Shown: positions 50,361-63,900 of the stretch, one piece after another | Numbering within the stretch: position 1 is the stretch's first letter | How the letters are laid out: every line of letters starts with the position of its first letter | Source: Anseranas semipalmata | Taxonomy: Eukaryota > Chordata > Aves > Anseriformes > Anseranatidae | DNA length: 64,000 nucleotides | Assembly (NCBI GenBank): GCA_013399115.1 | Contig: VXAA01006069.1 | Coordinates: 284,701 to 348,700, forward strand | Direction of reading: 5' to 3' | Position numbers and translations under genes: made by a program | Notes under the pieces: generated by a model | Seen by the model: the letters and a program-made list of their open reading frames with translations, nothing else | What the model was told of the DNA's origin: nothing | Databases searched by the model: none

Positions 50361-53300
50361 AGCCGGCACAGCCCCGAACATCAACGGGTGGTTTCCACAG
50401 CGGGAGCGCATCTCAGTATGAGGTTAAAAGTCGACCTGCAGACACACGTGCTGGACGCCTGCCATTTGCAGTATGTCTGGAATGGGGATGCTTTCCCCAG
50501 AGCCCGGGGGGTACTTAGGGACACACAGCTCTTCAGTGCACACCTAGAAACACGCAGCTCTGCCGCAGGCTCGTGCAGCTCCAACACGCGGAGCACAAAG
50601 GACTGCTGGTACCAGCTGAAGCTGGCACTCCGTGAGCAGCTCAGCACACGCTGACTCCTGTTACCTCAACGTGAGGCTCGGTATCAATGCATTTTTATAG
50701 TTAACTCACAGACAGAGCTGATGCATAGTAAGTAATGCATTAGATTTACCTGCTTCCCGAGAACTAATGTTTCATTTTACACCACACAGATGGGCAACAT
50801 GCTGCAACACTGGTGAGCAGGACACAAGAAATGAAAGAAGAAAATAACCAAGTAAATCTTTGCCTTCCTTGGGCCCCTTTCATTCCTACTTCTAGAAGGT
50901 TGGCACTGCCACTTGCTGCATGCATGTGGTAAACAAATAGCTCATATAGACATGATGTTTTTAAAACATATCAAAAGCACATCAGTGAAATGTGATTTAA
51001 AATAAACGAGCTGTGTTTGAGGATATCAGTATTTCCCCTGGCACTTCATGAGTCTGCAGCTGCAGAAATTCTTCTTAAAAAATTCGAAAGAGCTTAAAGC
51101 TTATGCTCTCACAAAAGGGGTTTCCAGACATAAATTGTATATATATTTATACGTACATAATACACACACACTCCATCCCAGTTCACCAGACCAGAACACT
51201 TACACAGTAAAGCCCCTAGCCACACTATAACATTTTGCTGATTTAGCTGTATCAGCCAAGAATCCCTCTTCTCTCTTGCCAGCAAAAGCCTTACTGAAGA
51301 AACGTTTCTGGTGGCTGCGATTTTTTTTTTCCTGCCTGCATAAACTGTCTCTTTCATAGCACCTGGTTCAAGCAGCACCAGCAGAAAAATCCCTCTCATT
51401 GCTGTAGGGGCACCTCAGGAGGAAGTGGTGAGACAGGGTAAAGAAAGCATGCACGTGGGAGGGGTGAAGGAAAAGGACAGCATTGCATCAGTACAGCTTA
51501 CATCCACAGAAAAAGGGAGGAAGTGGTAACTGCCATCATACCAGGTTTGTGCCAGTAGAAACTAAACTGCAAAGTCACAACCCTACCACAAGTAGTAACA
51601 GCAGCAAACATCTGCGCACAGGTCAGAATCGCCAACTTTGTTTTGACACAGGTAGCAGTTTGTTTTCTATTTGGATTTTTGTGTCATGCTTTGTGCATAA
51701 TGTGTAGTCTTCCCAAATGAAGAGACAGCCTGAAAACATACATGCAAGATATTCCATTATGTCAAGTGGATACTAATCCTATTCCACACCTCCCCCAGTG
51801 GATGATTAAGTGCCAGTTCAGTTAACTGTTTCACTACTGATAAAATAAATATTAACATTTCTTTGCCTAAACATATCTCACAACTCCAAACCAGCTGTAA
51901 AACCCTCTTACAGGTAAAAGCATCCATGCATTCCTCCATCCAGGTGTAAAGAACGTCTTGTCTCCACTCTTCCTAATGAGCATCCTTATAATGCAGCTTC
52001 ATCCTGACTACATGTAAAGTAGTCAAAATTGAGTAGAGAACTATTGGTTAAGAAACAACAAAAAAGCTTTAGACAGATTAAGTACAGTCATAAAGACAGC
52101 CCTGTGTTTCCACTCAAATATAAATCCCTCCCCCTCTTTTTTTTTTTAAACCCAGATCTGCTGCAGGTTATCCAGCCTGCCACATCAGATCAATGCAGAA
52201 ACCAGTAAGGCCTGGCTGCAGAATTTAGGTCAGCTTGTCTGGGGAGTACATGAGGTCTTACACACAGCCATACATTTTCTAGTAATGCTTCAGTAATCCC
52301 TCTTCATCCTGCTATGCAGCTATTTCACCAGTCGCTACTAGCTTTCCTCTAACTCCCTGACAAAGACTCTCCACAGGAGGGATGCTTGCAGGCAAATGAG
52401 CCACTATCTCTTCCCTGTGAAGCAGGAAGCTGGTTGTTGAATCAAATAAATGCTGATTTTTTTTTTTCCCCAAGACAAAATAGCGAGGGCTTCCCAATGC
52501 ATGCTAGAAAAAGACTTCCCTTTTCTTACACAAGGAAAGATACAATCACACTGAGCTAGAAATTACCTCCAAATCATTAATATTTTTCCTAACAGATCAT
52601 CTAAATAAAACCCCACTTTTTCCACCTGGGTCAATAAAAAAACATCAAACTGTGACTGTAATAAATTTAGACAATCTAAGGGACAGATGCTGATATTTCT
52701 GGAGAGAAAGTATCACTCAAAATGAAAAATACTGTGCCTCTGCAAAGAATACTTCCCTCCAAAATTAAATTGTGGGCTGCTGTCATCCCAAGCACTGTAT
52801 GAGCACACAAGTGGTAGCCCCATTCTTAAGGAATCTCTAAGGTGCATAGAAAATACGCGCAAGTCTTTTCAGAACGTGGTCCTCAGAGCGGGAGTTCCAC
52901 ATCAACTAAAAAGTACAGTTATGTAAGGAAAAAAATCTAATACAATAAACCGAAACCTTGAACTTCTCTGACTGTCTTCATCTAAGATGAGCCTAACAAA
53001 GTCCTCTGGATGTATGACAATTTGAAAGATGTGCATACAAGAATAAATACCAGTTTCCAGGAATAGTTATGGGACTCTCACCAAAGAAAAATACTGTAAG
53101 CAAGCTGACAGTTGTTTTTATCCTAAAATGCATCAGTCTGCTACCTTTCTGTACCACATAACATTGTGCTTCACAAAAGCTGGCACTTATAACTCCCCGT
53201 AAGAACAAAGAAAAATCTCTGTCCTTCAAGACATCAAATTGCTCTTCAACACTCAAGCATTCATTAAGAGTATTCCTAGCCTATTCTTTCCAACCCACAT

Positions 53301-54029
53301 GGAGCCTGGGTACTGGTACTTGCAAGCACTGAGCTGCACCAAACACTGAATATCTAAAATACCCCAGAAAGCACAAAAGCTGCATCTGTTTATGTTCACC
53401 TCAGATCTAGTACAGAATTGGAGCTTACAGCACACACCCACGCTGGGCACACAGAGGATGCAGATGTCGTTCCTGGGCCACAGTCACATCATGCATGATC
53501 ACAACACTTCTTAAGGAACAGAGCCCTATTTTTTTATTTTTGTAAATCAACAGTCATTCACAACTTCAGGTCAACCTGGCATCAGATGACTTGTCCCACT
53601 CCCGGCTCAGTACCTGATCAGGCTGTGCTTCTCCTCCTCCTTCCTCTGGCTGCAGCTGGGCTGAGCTCTGGCTCCAGGAGGCTCCGGTGATGGGAACACC
53701 AATCCAGGTGCTGGAGGTCACTGTCTCATTTTGACAAGCGCCACGGACACTTCCTGTGCAAAAACAAACTGCTGTGAATCAAAGCAGCCGAGTGAAGTAT
53801 TGACACTAGTGGGGGTGTCAGAGAAACGCCGCTCTGCGACACGGAAGCAGGGCATTAGTCATCCTCTTACCACCAGTGCCTGGTCTCTGGTGAAGGCTGA
53901 TCACACCCTTATTTTAATGATTTCAGAAATACTCTAAAGGAGTTGTCTTATTCTTAAAGAGCCAAGATCCCTCAAACTAGCAATTTGCCCTTTCCCACAT
54001 ATTTTATGAAATGCATTAGCTCCTCCACC

Positions 54030-54560
54030 AAACTTAACCAAGCACACTGCTATTTCCACGCTGTCCTCCCCTGCAACGCCGTACGAGCCAGCCCAGACCC
54101 CAGTTACACGCTGGCCGCACGTGCTCCACGCAGCGACTCTCATCACACCCAAAGCACAGCGTTACAGCCGCGTGCCGGGCAAGCAACCCACAGTCTGCCT
54201 GGGAACCCACGCCTGTATTCCTGGGGTTGTGAAATGGAGAAGAGACAGGGCTCTCCCCTTCGCCTCCAGCCGCCCAGGCAGAGCGGAGCCCACGGACGGA
54301 AAGCAGAAGCTCAGCAAAGCGAACAGCCACGCGCCGACAGGTTATTCATGAGTATTTATTTTAGTTTGCTGCTTATTAAGTATGCCTCGTTATAAATCAA
54401 GTATTCTACAGTAATTGCCTCCAATCAACAAACACCAAGCAAGCCGCTAGGTGCGCCGATGCCGCTCCACAGCCCAAAGCCCAGCACAGCCGCGGCTCCC
54501 GACGCTCCCCACCCAGCGCACTGGGGAACCCGCTGCTCCCGCCGCCTCCTCAGGTAAGGA
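54030..54560. other. GC-rich intronic block (two patches)
   Basis: GC- and CpG-rich patches at about 54,060-54,330 and 54,440-54,560, separated by an AT-rich stretch. The second contains CCGCCTCCTCAGGTAAGG near 54,540, where CAG-GTAAGG on the plus strand is a near-perfect 5' splice donor. That would suit a plus-strand (antisense) exon. No peptide was recognised. Confidence 0.3.
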
Positions 54561-56449
54561 GACGGGGCAGGCGCTGCCAAATACACAAATAAAAAGTGCA
54601 TCTTAAAGAAGCACAGACATTGCTGTAAAGGGGTTTTCTTTTTCCTCCATCAGAGCGGTCAGGGGATTGCAAAGCAGTGGTCAAGAGGTCCCTTGGGAGC
54701 ACTCAATCACTTTGCAGGACACGGCGCTGAAATCAGAGGCTTCAGAGCCTGTTTCTTGTTTTCTAAATACATGGGAAAAAAAGCCCTGACTGGATACTTC
54801 ACACAGGTCTGCTGCAAGCAGGTTTCAGGACAGACCTTTGGAGCGTACTCGAGGTCTGACAGAAAACACTCCGATAGCTGCAGGGCCATTCACCTTGGCT
54901 GTTTCCATAACCTTCCCTTACGAGGTCAGAGATCTGCACAAGAAGGGCCGGGGCAGGGTTTGCCATACCCTCAGCCTCTCCTCTGCAGCCATCCCAAAGT
55001 CAACAACCAGCTCTTGAAAACAGACGGCAAAGGCAGCTCCCGTTCCCAAAGCAAGAGGGCTGGGTTTTTTTTTGCTTTGTTTTTTTTGTCTTTTTTTGTT
55101 TTGAAAATGCATCAACCTTTAAAGAGAGGTGTCAGGAGAGGCCGAACACAACTACCACACTGGTGAGACATGGAAGGAAAGGACAGCTTGTCTTCAAGGG
55201 CTCTATCTCAATCTGAAAGTCTGCTGAGGCCCACCACCACCATCACCTTCCCCTTCCCAGGGCGGACCAAGCACTGGAATTGGAACAGACCTGGAAGGGA
55301 GGTGGAAGGAAACAAATGACAAAAAAAAAGCACTCAAGAATAAGATTTTGATTAAAAAAATAAAAATACTAAAGTAGAAATTCTCATATAAATCATATCA
55401 GTGCATAAGGAAATGCCTGGGCTGAGCCAAGACCAGCGAAGGAATTTTCCCTGCAGTTCTTGCCACAGAAATCCCCCTGGATTTTGTTCCAAGCCCCATT
55501 TGAAGAATTCTTCCATTAGCTCCCCCTCCCATTTCTGAGGTGACAATTCAATTTATTGAAACAAAGCAATGCCTTATTTACAGGAACATCTGCTCCAATA
55601 CAAGCATACACACCCCCTCTGCTATAGCATCAGCACGTGGGATAGCTGGTGTGAAGGAGGTTAAACAGGGAGCACACGTACCACTCCTCCCAAAACCTCG
55701 CCTCCTCCAGCACTCGTTCCCTTTAATCTTCCTCTGTGCCTTCAGGCTGCCCAGCACAGGGAAAGACTTACACCCCACGCACACTGGGGTGATGGCATCA
55801 GGTGCCAACCCTGTCCAAGCCGCAGCCAGGTGCTTGGCACGCCCGGCATAACACGTGCAACCTCCAAACGCCACGTCCTATTACCGCAGCCTGCGTGTGG
55901 CTGCCTTCATCTGTGCAGTCACTCAATCAAACAGTTTTTCCACCAGCAAAAACACTATTCCTGTTGCGTTTAGCAGGGAAACGATCATTGCTAATAGAGT
56001 GAAAAAAAGAACCGAGATGACATTTGCAGAGCAAATTATTGTGAATTCTGTAAAATGAGGGAAAGTGAGAGAAATCACAGTATTTTGGGGAAGAAGTAGA
56101 GCTCTTTGGGGGAAAAAAACTCAGTTAATAAAATAACTGTAAATGAAGCAGTTTCACTCATTAAGACGTTTAGTTTCAGCGCAACTGAGTAATCCTCAGC
56201 TCCACACATATCTCCAAGGGCCCAACCCGTGGCCGACATTTGACAATCGCTTTGGTTAAAATGCCATCTTTCTCCCTTGTTGCTGCATGAGAAAGACAAA
56301 CAACAAACTGCCACGCAGGAAAAATGTCATGCTACCAAGAGAGAAGAAAACCCCCAAGCCAGCACAGAAACCTACTACAGAAGCATTGTCAGAAGCAGCA
56401 TGCAACCTAACCAGATAAATACCAGATTTTGCTGCTATCTCCGAGCGAG

Positions 56450-57190
56450 GTTTTGCAATCCGCTCCAGCTGACTGGAGGCCACCCCCTGCTTCAAAGGCT
56501 CCCGCCCTCTCCCCAGCCGCACCAGGGAGAAGCGTCCCCAGCAGCTGGGTCAGCCGAGCTGCTCCAGCTGGGCCCCAGAAGACACCTTGGGTGCTGCTCC
56601 CGCTCCACAGAGCCCCAGGGTCCTGATGCTGCTTCCCACGGGTCACTGCCTGTACCCGAGCTTCACTGCAGCTTTTCACACGCTGCCCCTCTATTTCAGG
56701 GGCTCCCCGTCATTCTCCCCTTCTTTCTGGGGCCATCCCCTCTTCCCCCTCCGTCTGTGAGCACACTTCTCTCTGCTTCTGGAGCCAGGAAGGAAACCAA
56801 GACATCCAACCAGCCCCTGCTGCGCAAGCAAGCAGGATGTCCCGGCGCTGTCAGCAACCCATTCTTTGACCCACAGGCAGCAAGAGCAGAGGCTGCCGGT
56901 GGTAGCTCTGGTATTATATTCTTTACCAGATAGCAAGCCAAATTCAAGACCTTACAAGCTCAGACAGCAAGCAGGTAAATCATCAGACGCTAAAGAAGGC
57001 CCACAACGGATGGGGTGACGGCGGCAGCCACCACAGGGGAGGGAGCAGAGGAGCAGCACCGTGCCCTCGGCCCACCAGCCACAGGCCGCTTGCGATCCCA
57101 CGGCTCCGGGCCGCCCTGTGCACGGACACACCGCAGCTTTGCGGCACCGATCAGGCAGGTGCGAGGCCAGGCTCTTCCAGTCCAGCCAGT
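56450..57190. other. GC-rich intronic block
   Basis: A broad GC-rich stretch with scattered CpG, densest at 57,015-57,180. Long open frames occur on both strands (up to about 218 codons starting at 56,277 on the plus strand), as expected where stop codons are rare. None resembles a known family. Possible alternative promoter, but no core promoter motif was identified. Confidence 0.25.
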
Positions 57191-60100
57191 TAGATCTGTG
57201 TAACGGATGCCTAAGACCACACACGGGTCTGTATTACTTCGCAATGTGCTTCCAAACTGGTTTTCAGCCAGGAGAAGCTGGCCGCTTGGACAGGGAGCGT
57301 GCACGCTCTGCTTCTGGAGAGGAGATCCCCCTGACCACACGAGCAGGATTCACACACTTTCCACACGCAGAACAGAATGTGCAATCCAGTGCTTTAAGAT
57401 TTTCTTTTATATTTACTCACGCTTATCTCAACAATTCTATCTCCTTGCCTTTGTCATACTGTTACTATTTTCTTTTGTATTTTTGCATGCCCCTTTGGTG
57501 TTTTTATTTTCTGGTTTTACTGTATGCTTTACCTTTTCTGTTCTCCTGCAAGACTCAGCCATTCCTTTAAATTCTATTTCGGTTAAACTGACTGATGCTA
57601 ATAAGGACCCTCATAAATTTACCTTTCAATCTAGGTACATCTTAAATCAAATTATGCTAAAAACAAATACAAAACCTAACCATGAATTTTAACCGCTGGA
57701 AATAGAGTCTTGTCCAAGCCATTGCATTTCTCATATTCCTGTTTTATCAGTACGCTTCTGTCTCATTCTCAGTTTACTCTTTTTTTCCCAAGAGCTGTTC
57801 TTCTCTCATTATTCATATTAGACACTCTCCTGCCTGCTTCCCACTGGGGCACTCGCACTGAGCACACTTGGCTCTGCAGCACCGACGAGCCCTGTGTCTC
57901 TGCATTCCTCCGCTTCCTTGTTCCAAGGGCCAACAGTTTTGTTGTCAGAGGATAGGAAAGGTGGGGAGCAAAACTATCAACTCGTCTTCCCTTTCCCTCT
58001 GCTAACAATGCCAACAAGGTAAAACAGTGAAGAAATTTAGTACGGATTATAAAACAGTAAACATTACTTAAAAAAAGTCAAATGCATAAAAAGTTTCATG
58101 TCCCTTTTGTCAGTTCCTCTTCTAGGCTAAGGTAGTTTAGGCTTTATTTCTTAATTTAATTAGACAGAAAGCAAGTACATGAAAGTTTCTGGATGGCAGC
58201 CACTGAGATAAACTCTGTATGTAGATTTGTGAGTCTGTATTTTTAAACACCAGTCAGATTAAGCGTGAAGTCTGGTTCCTCTGTGCATCTTTGATGAGGG
58301 CAATTGCTAATACATGCGGAAAGTGTCTGTAACCGTATCAGAGCTTGGGAACAAAGCAGGACAGTGCACTGCCTTTCACACTTCTCGCTCAAGTTTTCAT
58401 GCAGTGACTGCCAGATCCTAATTCCTATCCTCCCTTTCCATGATCTGCAGACAGAGCACCATGTACAGGTACGCAAGATGGACTTTTTAAAATCATTTGC
58501 TGACATTTGCCTTGGTTTAATGGGCAAATTTCTACTGAAAAACCAGAATGACATGAGCTTGAGAATGTGCTCCTCTGCGAAGACTGCAAAGGCGACAAAA
58601 TGTCTATTACATAATACTTCTGTATAAAATATTAATATTCACAGAGGAAGCTTTTGAACTGAAAGGTTATTTTCTATGATTAGCAAATCACTGTTGTATA
58701 AGCCTGTTTTTTTTAATCACTGTATTTGAGACAGACAACCTATACTTTTTGTTGACAAAAGGTGACAAAATCAACTTCGTATGTACACACATCAAGGTGC
58801 ACGAAAGATCTCCTTGTTATTACCAGTCTCTCCTTTGACCTTAAAGTACTACAAGGTTACAGAACTGTCTCTATCCCTAGCACACAGCTCCTGCAAGCCC
58901 GCACCAGGGTTATTCCAGGCACAGGTGTTCTTCATATAAGATTTCGCAGTAACTGGAAGCATATAAGTTCCATTTCCTTCCCATCCTGTGATGGCTGAAG
59001 AACAGATAAGATTATTCAGACACCGTATTTATACACACACAACATGCATTTGTTTTCTCCTTACAGCTATAATCGGAAGCTGGAAAAATCACTGCAGCAA
59101 GAATGAAGTTTGTCAAAGTCCACCCCACCCCACCCCCCCCAAAAAAAAAACCACACACACCACACTGCTTTTAGCAGGCATGTTGGTATCTGTGGCATCA
59201 GCCAGGCTTGAGAACACTAAAGGTGCAGCAGCCCCGTCTTCTGCAGAACCCAAGGGCAATCAGGAACACCTTTTATAGAGAAACTTACCTCAGTGCTAAC
59301 TTGTAAAGAATGAAGTCCAAGGGAAAAAAATGCCTCTTGGCTGGAGCTTTGCAGCCATTTGGTTGCATGGGGAAGGGTAGGAGCCTGCCCTGCTGCTTCA
59401 TTGGAAGGGCTACCAAGAGCTTCAACATTTGTTTCTTTTCCTTTCTGTGTCTATCTTCACATAATGGATCTCGGGGAGGGGTCCAGCAGATGCTCCGCGA
59501 CACTGTCTGCTGTAGGTCTCCTCACACTTGCCAGCTCCATGTGGGTGTTGCAGATAAGACATCTAACACAGCATTTAGGCAGCCCCACCCATGGTCTCAA
59601 CACAGGGGAAAATCAGGAGACGTGACCCGGACAGAAAAATCCTGAGCAAGTGAAGGGACAGGGATTTATATTAAGGCTGTTTAAAACCCTGGTTTGGGAA
59701 TTGTGCAACTTTTTCAAATTTAAATGCATGGCAAGCTCTTTGAAGAGACATTTGACAATTAAATGTTATTGCTACCTGTTGTTATCTGTTATGCCTGCCC
59801 CCTGGGCTGGGGAAATCTTCCACTGCAGCTTCCCAGCCTTCAAAGGAGACCTCTGTAAGGCAGAACACCCGAGATGCCCAACTTTTAACAAAGAGACCGC
59901 ATACAGAAAGTGTTTGTTCTCAACACTAAGAAAGAGCAAGACGGGTCACAAGAACTGGACCATTTCTTCTTCTACTGATCACACAAAACAAAACACAGGA
60001 GGACCACTGGGAATAAAGGCAATTGCTGTCCTCACTCACTGCTGGACGCCACACACTTTCAGCCTGGTTATTTTTTCTGCTTCTTCATCCGAGTTACCTT

Positions 60101-63100
60101 CACCAAGAAAGGGGTCTTGGAAAAGAAAAAAAATCTGAGCAGCTAATAACTTTCCTCCTCCCCTAAGGGTCGCTGTACCGTGATTGTTTCTGAAATCTTG
60201 AGTATCACAACTACTTCAGCCTTCGAGCAAACCACTTCTGAGGAAAGTGGCTCAAGTGGAAAGAAGGAAAATTGTAAGTAGCAACAGTTTTGAGACTACA
60301 TGAACAACATGCTTTCACAGCCTGGTTTATACGTGAAAAGGAGGAAGAAAAGGGGAGGTATTTCTTTTAGAGCAATGCCAACAAACCGGTCCTTGGTGCA
60401 GCCATGCTCTCTTCCCATACCATTGCTTCCCTCTAAGTGTTGGGCAAAAGTAGCATTTTGCTGGCTGACTCCATGAAAACTGGCTTCCTCCTTCCAAGGA
60501 TGTTTCCCTGACCACTCGGGGAGCTGCTACATGAGGGTATTTGAGTTGTCCTCCCTATCCACTTCCTGGAGGGGGCCAGGAACCCATTCTTGCAAAAAAC
60601 TGGAAGAACACGGTTGAAAAGAATACAGAAATAACTGAAAAGAACCTCAATTCTTTCAAAGAATTAAATGAAATTAAAGAAATCTGTGGCAAGAGAAAGA
60701 TTGAAGCAGTGTCAGTTAAAATTAATGATGTGGAAATGAATATTACTGATGGTATTAGAAAGTGCCAACTTGACTTGTGACGCACTTTGCTTTTTAACGT
60801 GCCAAACCCCAAGATGATTCTCAACAAGTTAAACACTAGAAATGCTGGCTTTGTTCTTTCCTAAATTTGTTTGGAATCTCCAAGGGGAAAAACTGTTTGG
60901 CAAGCAATCAGTACCTATTCTTTGTTACATGGTTAAAAGAAAATTGCGCTCAATTAGCTTACACCAAAAGATCTTGAGCCAAAGCCATCCCCAACACAGG
61001 CAAGTCAAACTTTGAAAAAACGTGGCTCAAAGCATTCTCAAGGTAAGAGGCACGGAACTGCTTTAAAACAGCAACTACAATTGGCTTTTATGAATATAAC
61101 GTTGGAAGCTGCTAGAAAAACATTTCACAAACATCCTTCTCTGCATTTCAGCCCTTTTCTGGCAAATACTTACAGGTACAGGCCCTCAGCAGCTCAACAT
61201 TACAGACAAGAATAAATACTTGCAAAATCAAGCACCACTACTGTGACCCCAGAGAGCCTTTTGCATGCATGCATGCTCATGAGACTATACATGTGCGGAA
61301 AATTAGTCATATGCACAAGTCTTTGCATGGTGAAGTCCACAGACTTTTCACTGCTTGTCAGAAAAAATGCTTAAAATGTCAGTTATGCAAAAGCACAGAC
61401 AAGTCTTTATCTAAATGCAAAGTTTCTGGGGAAAATTATTTCCCTTTTTCTTAATGTATCAGTAGCTTTTCTTTTTTTTTTTTTGCTAGGTTATAATCTC
61501 TCCATAGCCAAGAGACAAAATAAAATATAACAAAAAAAACAAAAAGGAGAACTGTGCAGGCTAGTTTCAATGCTGACAAAAAAAAAAAGAGAAATTTAAA
61601 CAGCAGAAACTTAACATGTTTTATTCTTTCCACTTTATATAGTAACATTTCAGCGTAAGGTGAATACTGCTAATTATGTTTTACGAATATTTAGGGATCC
61701 ACAGTATTTGTATCAATCAACTGCAAGATACAGATTGTTCTTCTGAAAAGAAAAGAAAAACCTTTCAAGTTCACTATTTGGCAAAAGAAGCACTAACAAT
61801 GTGGAACTCCTTTCTGTTTGCCTCCAGTTGAGAAAATTGTTTACTGGCTTCCCCCATGACATCATTTGTGACTCAAGCTACTTTTCAGTAAAACAGCCAT
61901 CACCAGCCTCACTAATTAAAAGGTTTAAGCCTGAGGACACTGATCAACCCTTAGCGATCAGCCAGTGTCCACGCATCAGTAAGTTCCCCTGGCTATCAGA
62001 GGTGCAGGAGGAAGCAAAGGCAGGCGCGCTGAGGCACGGCGTCAGCGCTCAGCCTCCAAGAGGTCCCACGGCAGCCCACCAGCGAGCGGCAGGAGGAACT
62101 GATGCAGCAGACAGCACGATGGGCTAAAAACTCAGCCAGCAATACAGGACCTGATTCAAAATCCACTTATGTCCACTGGCCTCAACAGGCTTTGAACGGA
62201 ACCTTAACACATTGCATGGAAGGAACGGGAAGATCTGGAGAAGTGAGAAGAACAGGCTTTGAGGCAGGAGGCCTCAGCACACTCACTTCTCACAGAATTG
62301 CACCGCGCCACAGCACGCGTGGTCGCAAGTGCTTTTGACCACGGGAACACACGTACCATTTTCTCCACTGGCATTTATTTCCCTATCATCCTGTCACTGG
62401 CAGGACCTACTACAAGTATATCACCAACAGCACTTGCTTCTTCCTTACTCTCTAGGCACGCAGTCGGGAAAGATGCCCAGACACAGGACGTACAGTCATG
62501 GTATCTCCACGGCACTCCCTGCCTGCTGGTACAGAAGAGAGGGAGGCTTTTCTGAGGTGACAGAAGAGAGGGCTAAGAAAGAACTGGAACTCAGGAACTG
62601 CGTTTCACATGTTCAGGTGCATTAGCGTAACGCACACTAGTTAATCTTCACAGCAAGCACCTAAGTGCTTTCCCTCTCCTTGCAGGGCTATCACACAGGT
62701 TTGCTCCTATTACTAATTACCTCCCGTGACAGCAGCTCACACACTTCCTCAGCTGCTGGTGCTGCTGCTTCAGAATTCCTTCTCCAGGTCCGAACATGCC
62801 GTACAGATTGCCTGCCGTCCCTGCGGAGATGCCAGGACCGGTACGGATATCTACTGTGCACATCTGCATCTCACAGAACAAATTGCTGCTTAATGCTGCT
62901 CCCTTCTCTGTCTTACCTCAGGTAGACTTTGTAAACTTTGGATCTTTAACACAGTAACCCCGCTCGCAAATAAACAGGGAATATTGAAATTGATACCGTT
63001 ATGTGCAAGAACACAGACACAGCAGACATAACAGACAAGTGTTTTTCACACTAGGCAAGATACAGGCAACGCACCAAAGGAGTTTACTATAAAGGCAACG

Positions 63101-63790
63101 CTTGCTCAGAAACATGGGAGAAAATGGTGTACAGCACAGAAAATATAACCAGAGTAGCATATTCTTAGGTCAGGACCTCATAAATCAGTTTCGACTAACA
63201 ACAAAAGGTTTACAGGGGATTTATAAATCACAGAGAACGAACACGATCCTGGCCTTAGAGCAAGGCTCGCTGAATTAATTTAGGATGGCAATCAAGGGCA
63301 AGTAACATAATACTAACCGTCTATACTACCAATCCTTACTCTTAAGTTGAGGAAATGCAAAGAAATGTGGTTTTCTCTGCTTTCTCTGAGGGGGAGGGGG
63401 AAAGAGACAGAAAGGGACTTACCTACCCTGTCTGGGATGAGAGTGCTTTAGCGATAGCTCCGGTCTGTGGGATCAAAATGCCAGTGCTGTTCCTGCAAAT
63501 TTCTCGCATCCCAACGCCCCCTCTCCCAAACAAGGGGGCACAGCCATTCCCCACCTTCAGCTGAGAGGCAGAAAAGATGGTCCCTTCCTATCACTGCTGG
63601 CAGACGTGTTGAAAAAAAAAAATACCACTTTACACTTGTTTTTTTTTTTTTAAAGCTGCAATTGACAATGCTTACGAGTAGCACGCACCCCAAAGCTCGC
63701 AGCGAAGCCGTCTCGCTCCCTGCAGCGGCAGCCAAGCCAAGCAGCACATCACTTTCAGCACCACCATTACAGGAAGTACTGCCGAGACTT

Positions 63791-63792
63791 AC
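63791..63792 (-). other. LRRC8D: Candidate 5' splice donor of LRRC8D exon 1
   Basis: The minus strand reads GGTGGA then GTAAGT, so the GT is the complement of 63,791-63,792. GTAAGT matches U1 well. It lies at the gene-ward edge of the CpG island, where an exon 1 donor is expected. There may be other donors, and exon 1 use is inferred. Confidence 0.5.
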
Positions 63793-63900
63793 TCCACCGA
63801 ACAACAGGCTGGTTACCGCTGCCGTCCTCCATTTTCGAGCCGGAGCAACCTGCCGCACGGCTCTCGCGGGCGGGGAGCGCGCAGCCCCCGGCCCCCGGGG
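63793..63900 (-). other. LRRC8D: Putative first exon of LRRC8D
   Basis: From the donor at 63,792 back into the CpG island. The transcription start is unknown, so the right boundary is a placeholder. The exon contains an ATG (complement of 63,830-63,832) in strong context, AAAATGG, followed by 13 open codons beginning MEDGSGNQPVVRW and one extra base up to the donor. In mammals LRRC8D 5' exons are untranslated, so this could be a 5' UTR with an upstream ATG; see the findings for the phase relation to the coding exon. The AAAATGGAGG string also resembles a YY1 site. Confidence 0.45.

Larger units (their letters stand above)
50360..63790. other. Intron stretch toward the LRRC8D promoter
   Basis: No gene was recognised on either strand. 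Contents seen: short TA- and CA-rich patches at 51,135-51,175, T-runs near 52,137 and 55,065-55,100, GC-rich blocks at 54.03-54.56 kb and 56.45-57.19 kb, a C-run/A-run at 59,125-59,150 and a T-run at 61,470-61,484. A Lys/Glu/Asn-rich open frame ends at 60,780 and is discussed in the findings. Confidence 0.4.
17275..63792 (-). other. LRRC8D: LRRC8D 5' intron region
   Basis: The interval between the coding-exon acceptor and a strong donor in the CpG island at the right end, about 46.5 kb. It may be one intron or may hide one or more short non-coding 5' exons, which cannot be found by eye. Both strands were read for a nested gene: no frame resembles a known protein. It carries CR1 pieces, an LTR fragment, long A/T tracts and several GC-rich blocks, listed separately. 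Confidence 0.6.

Noticed and set aside
56277..56933. Plus-strand frame of 218 codons
   Set aside because: Compositional open frame in a GC-rich block with overlapping frames on both strands and no family resemblance.
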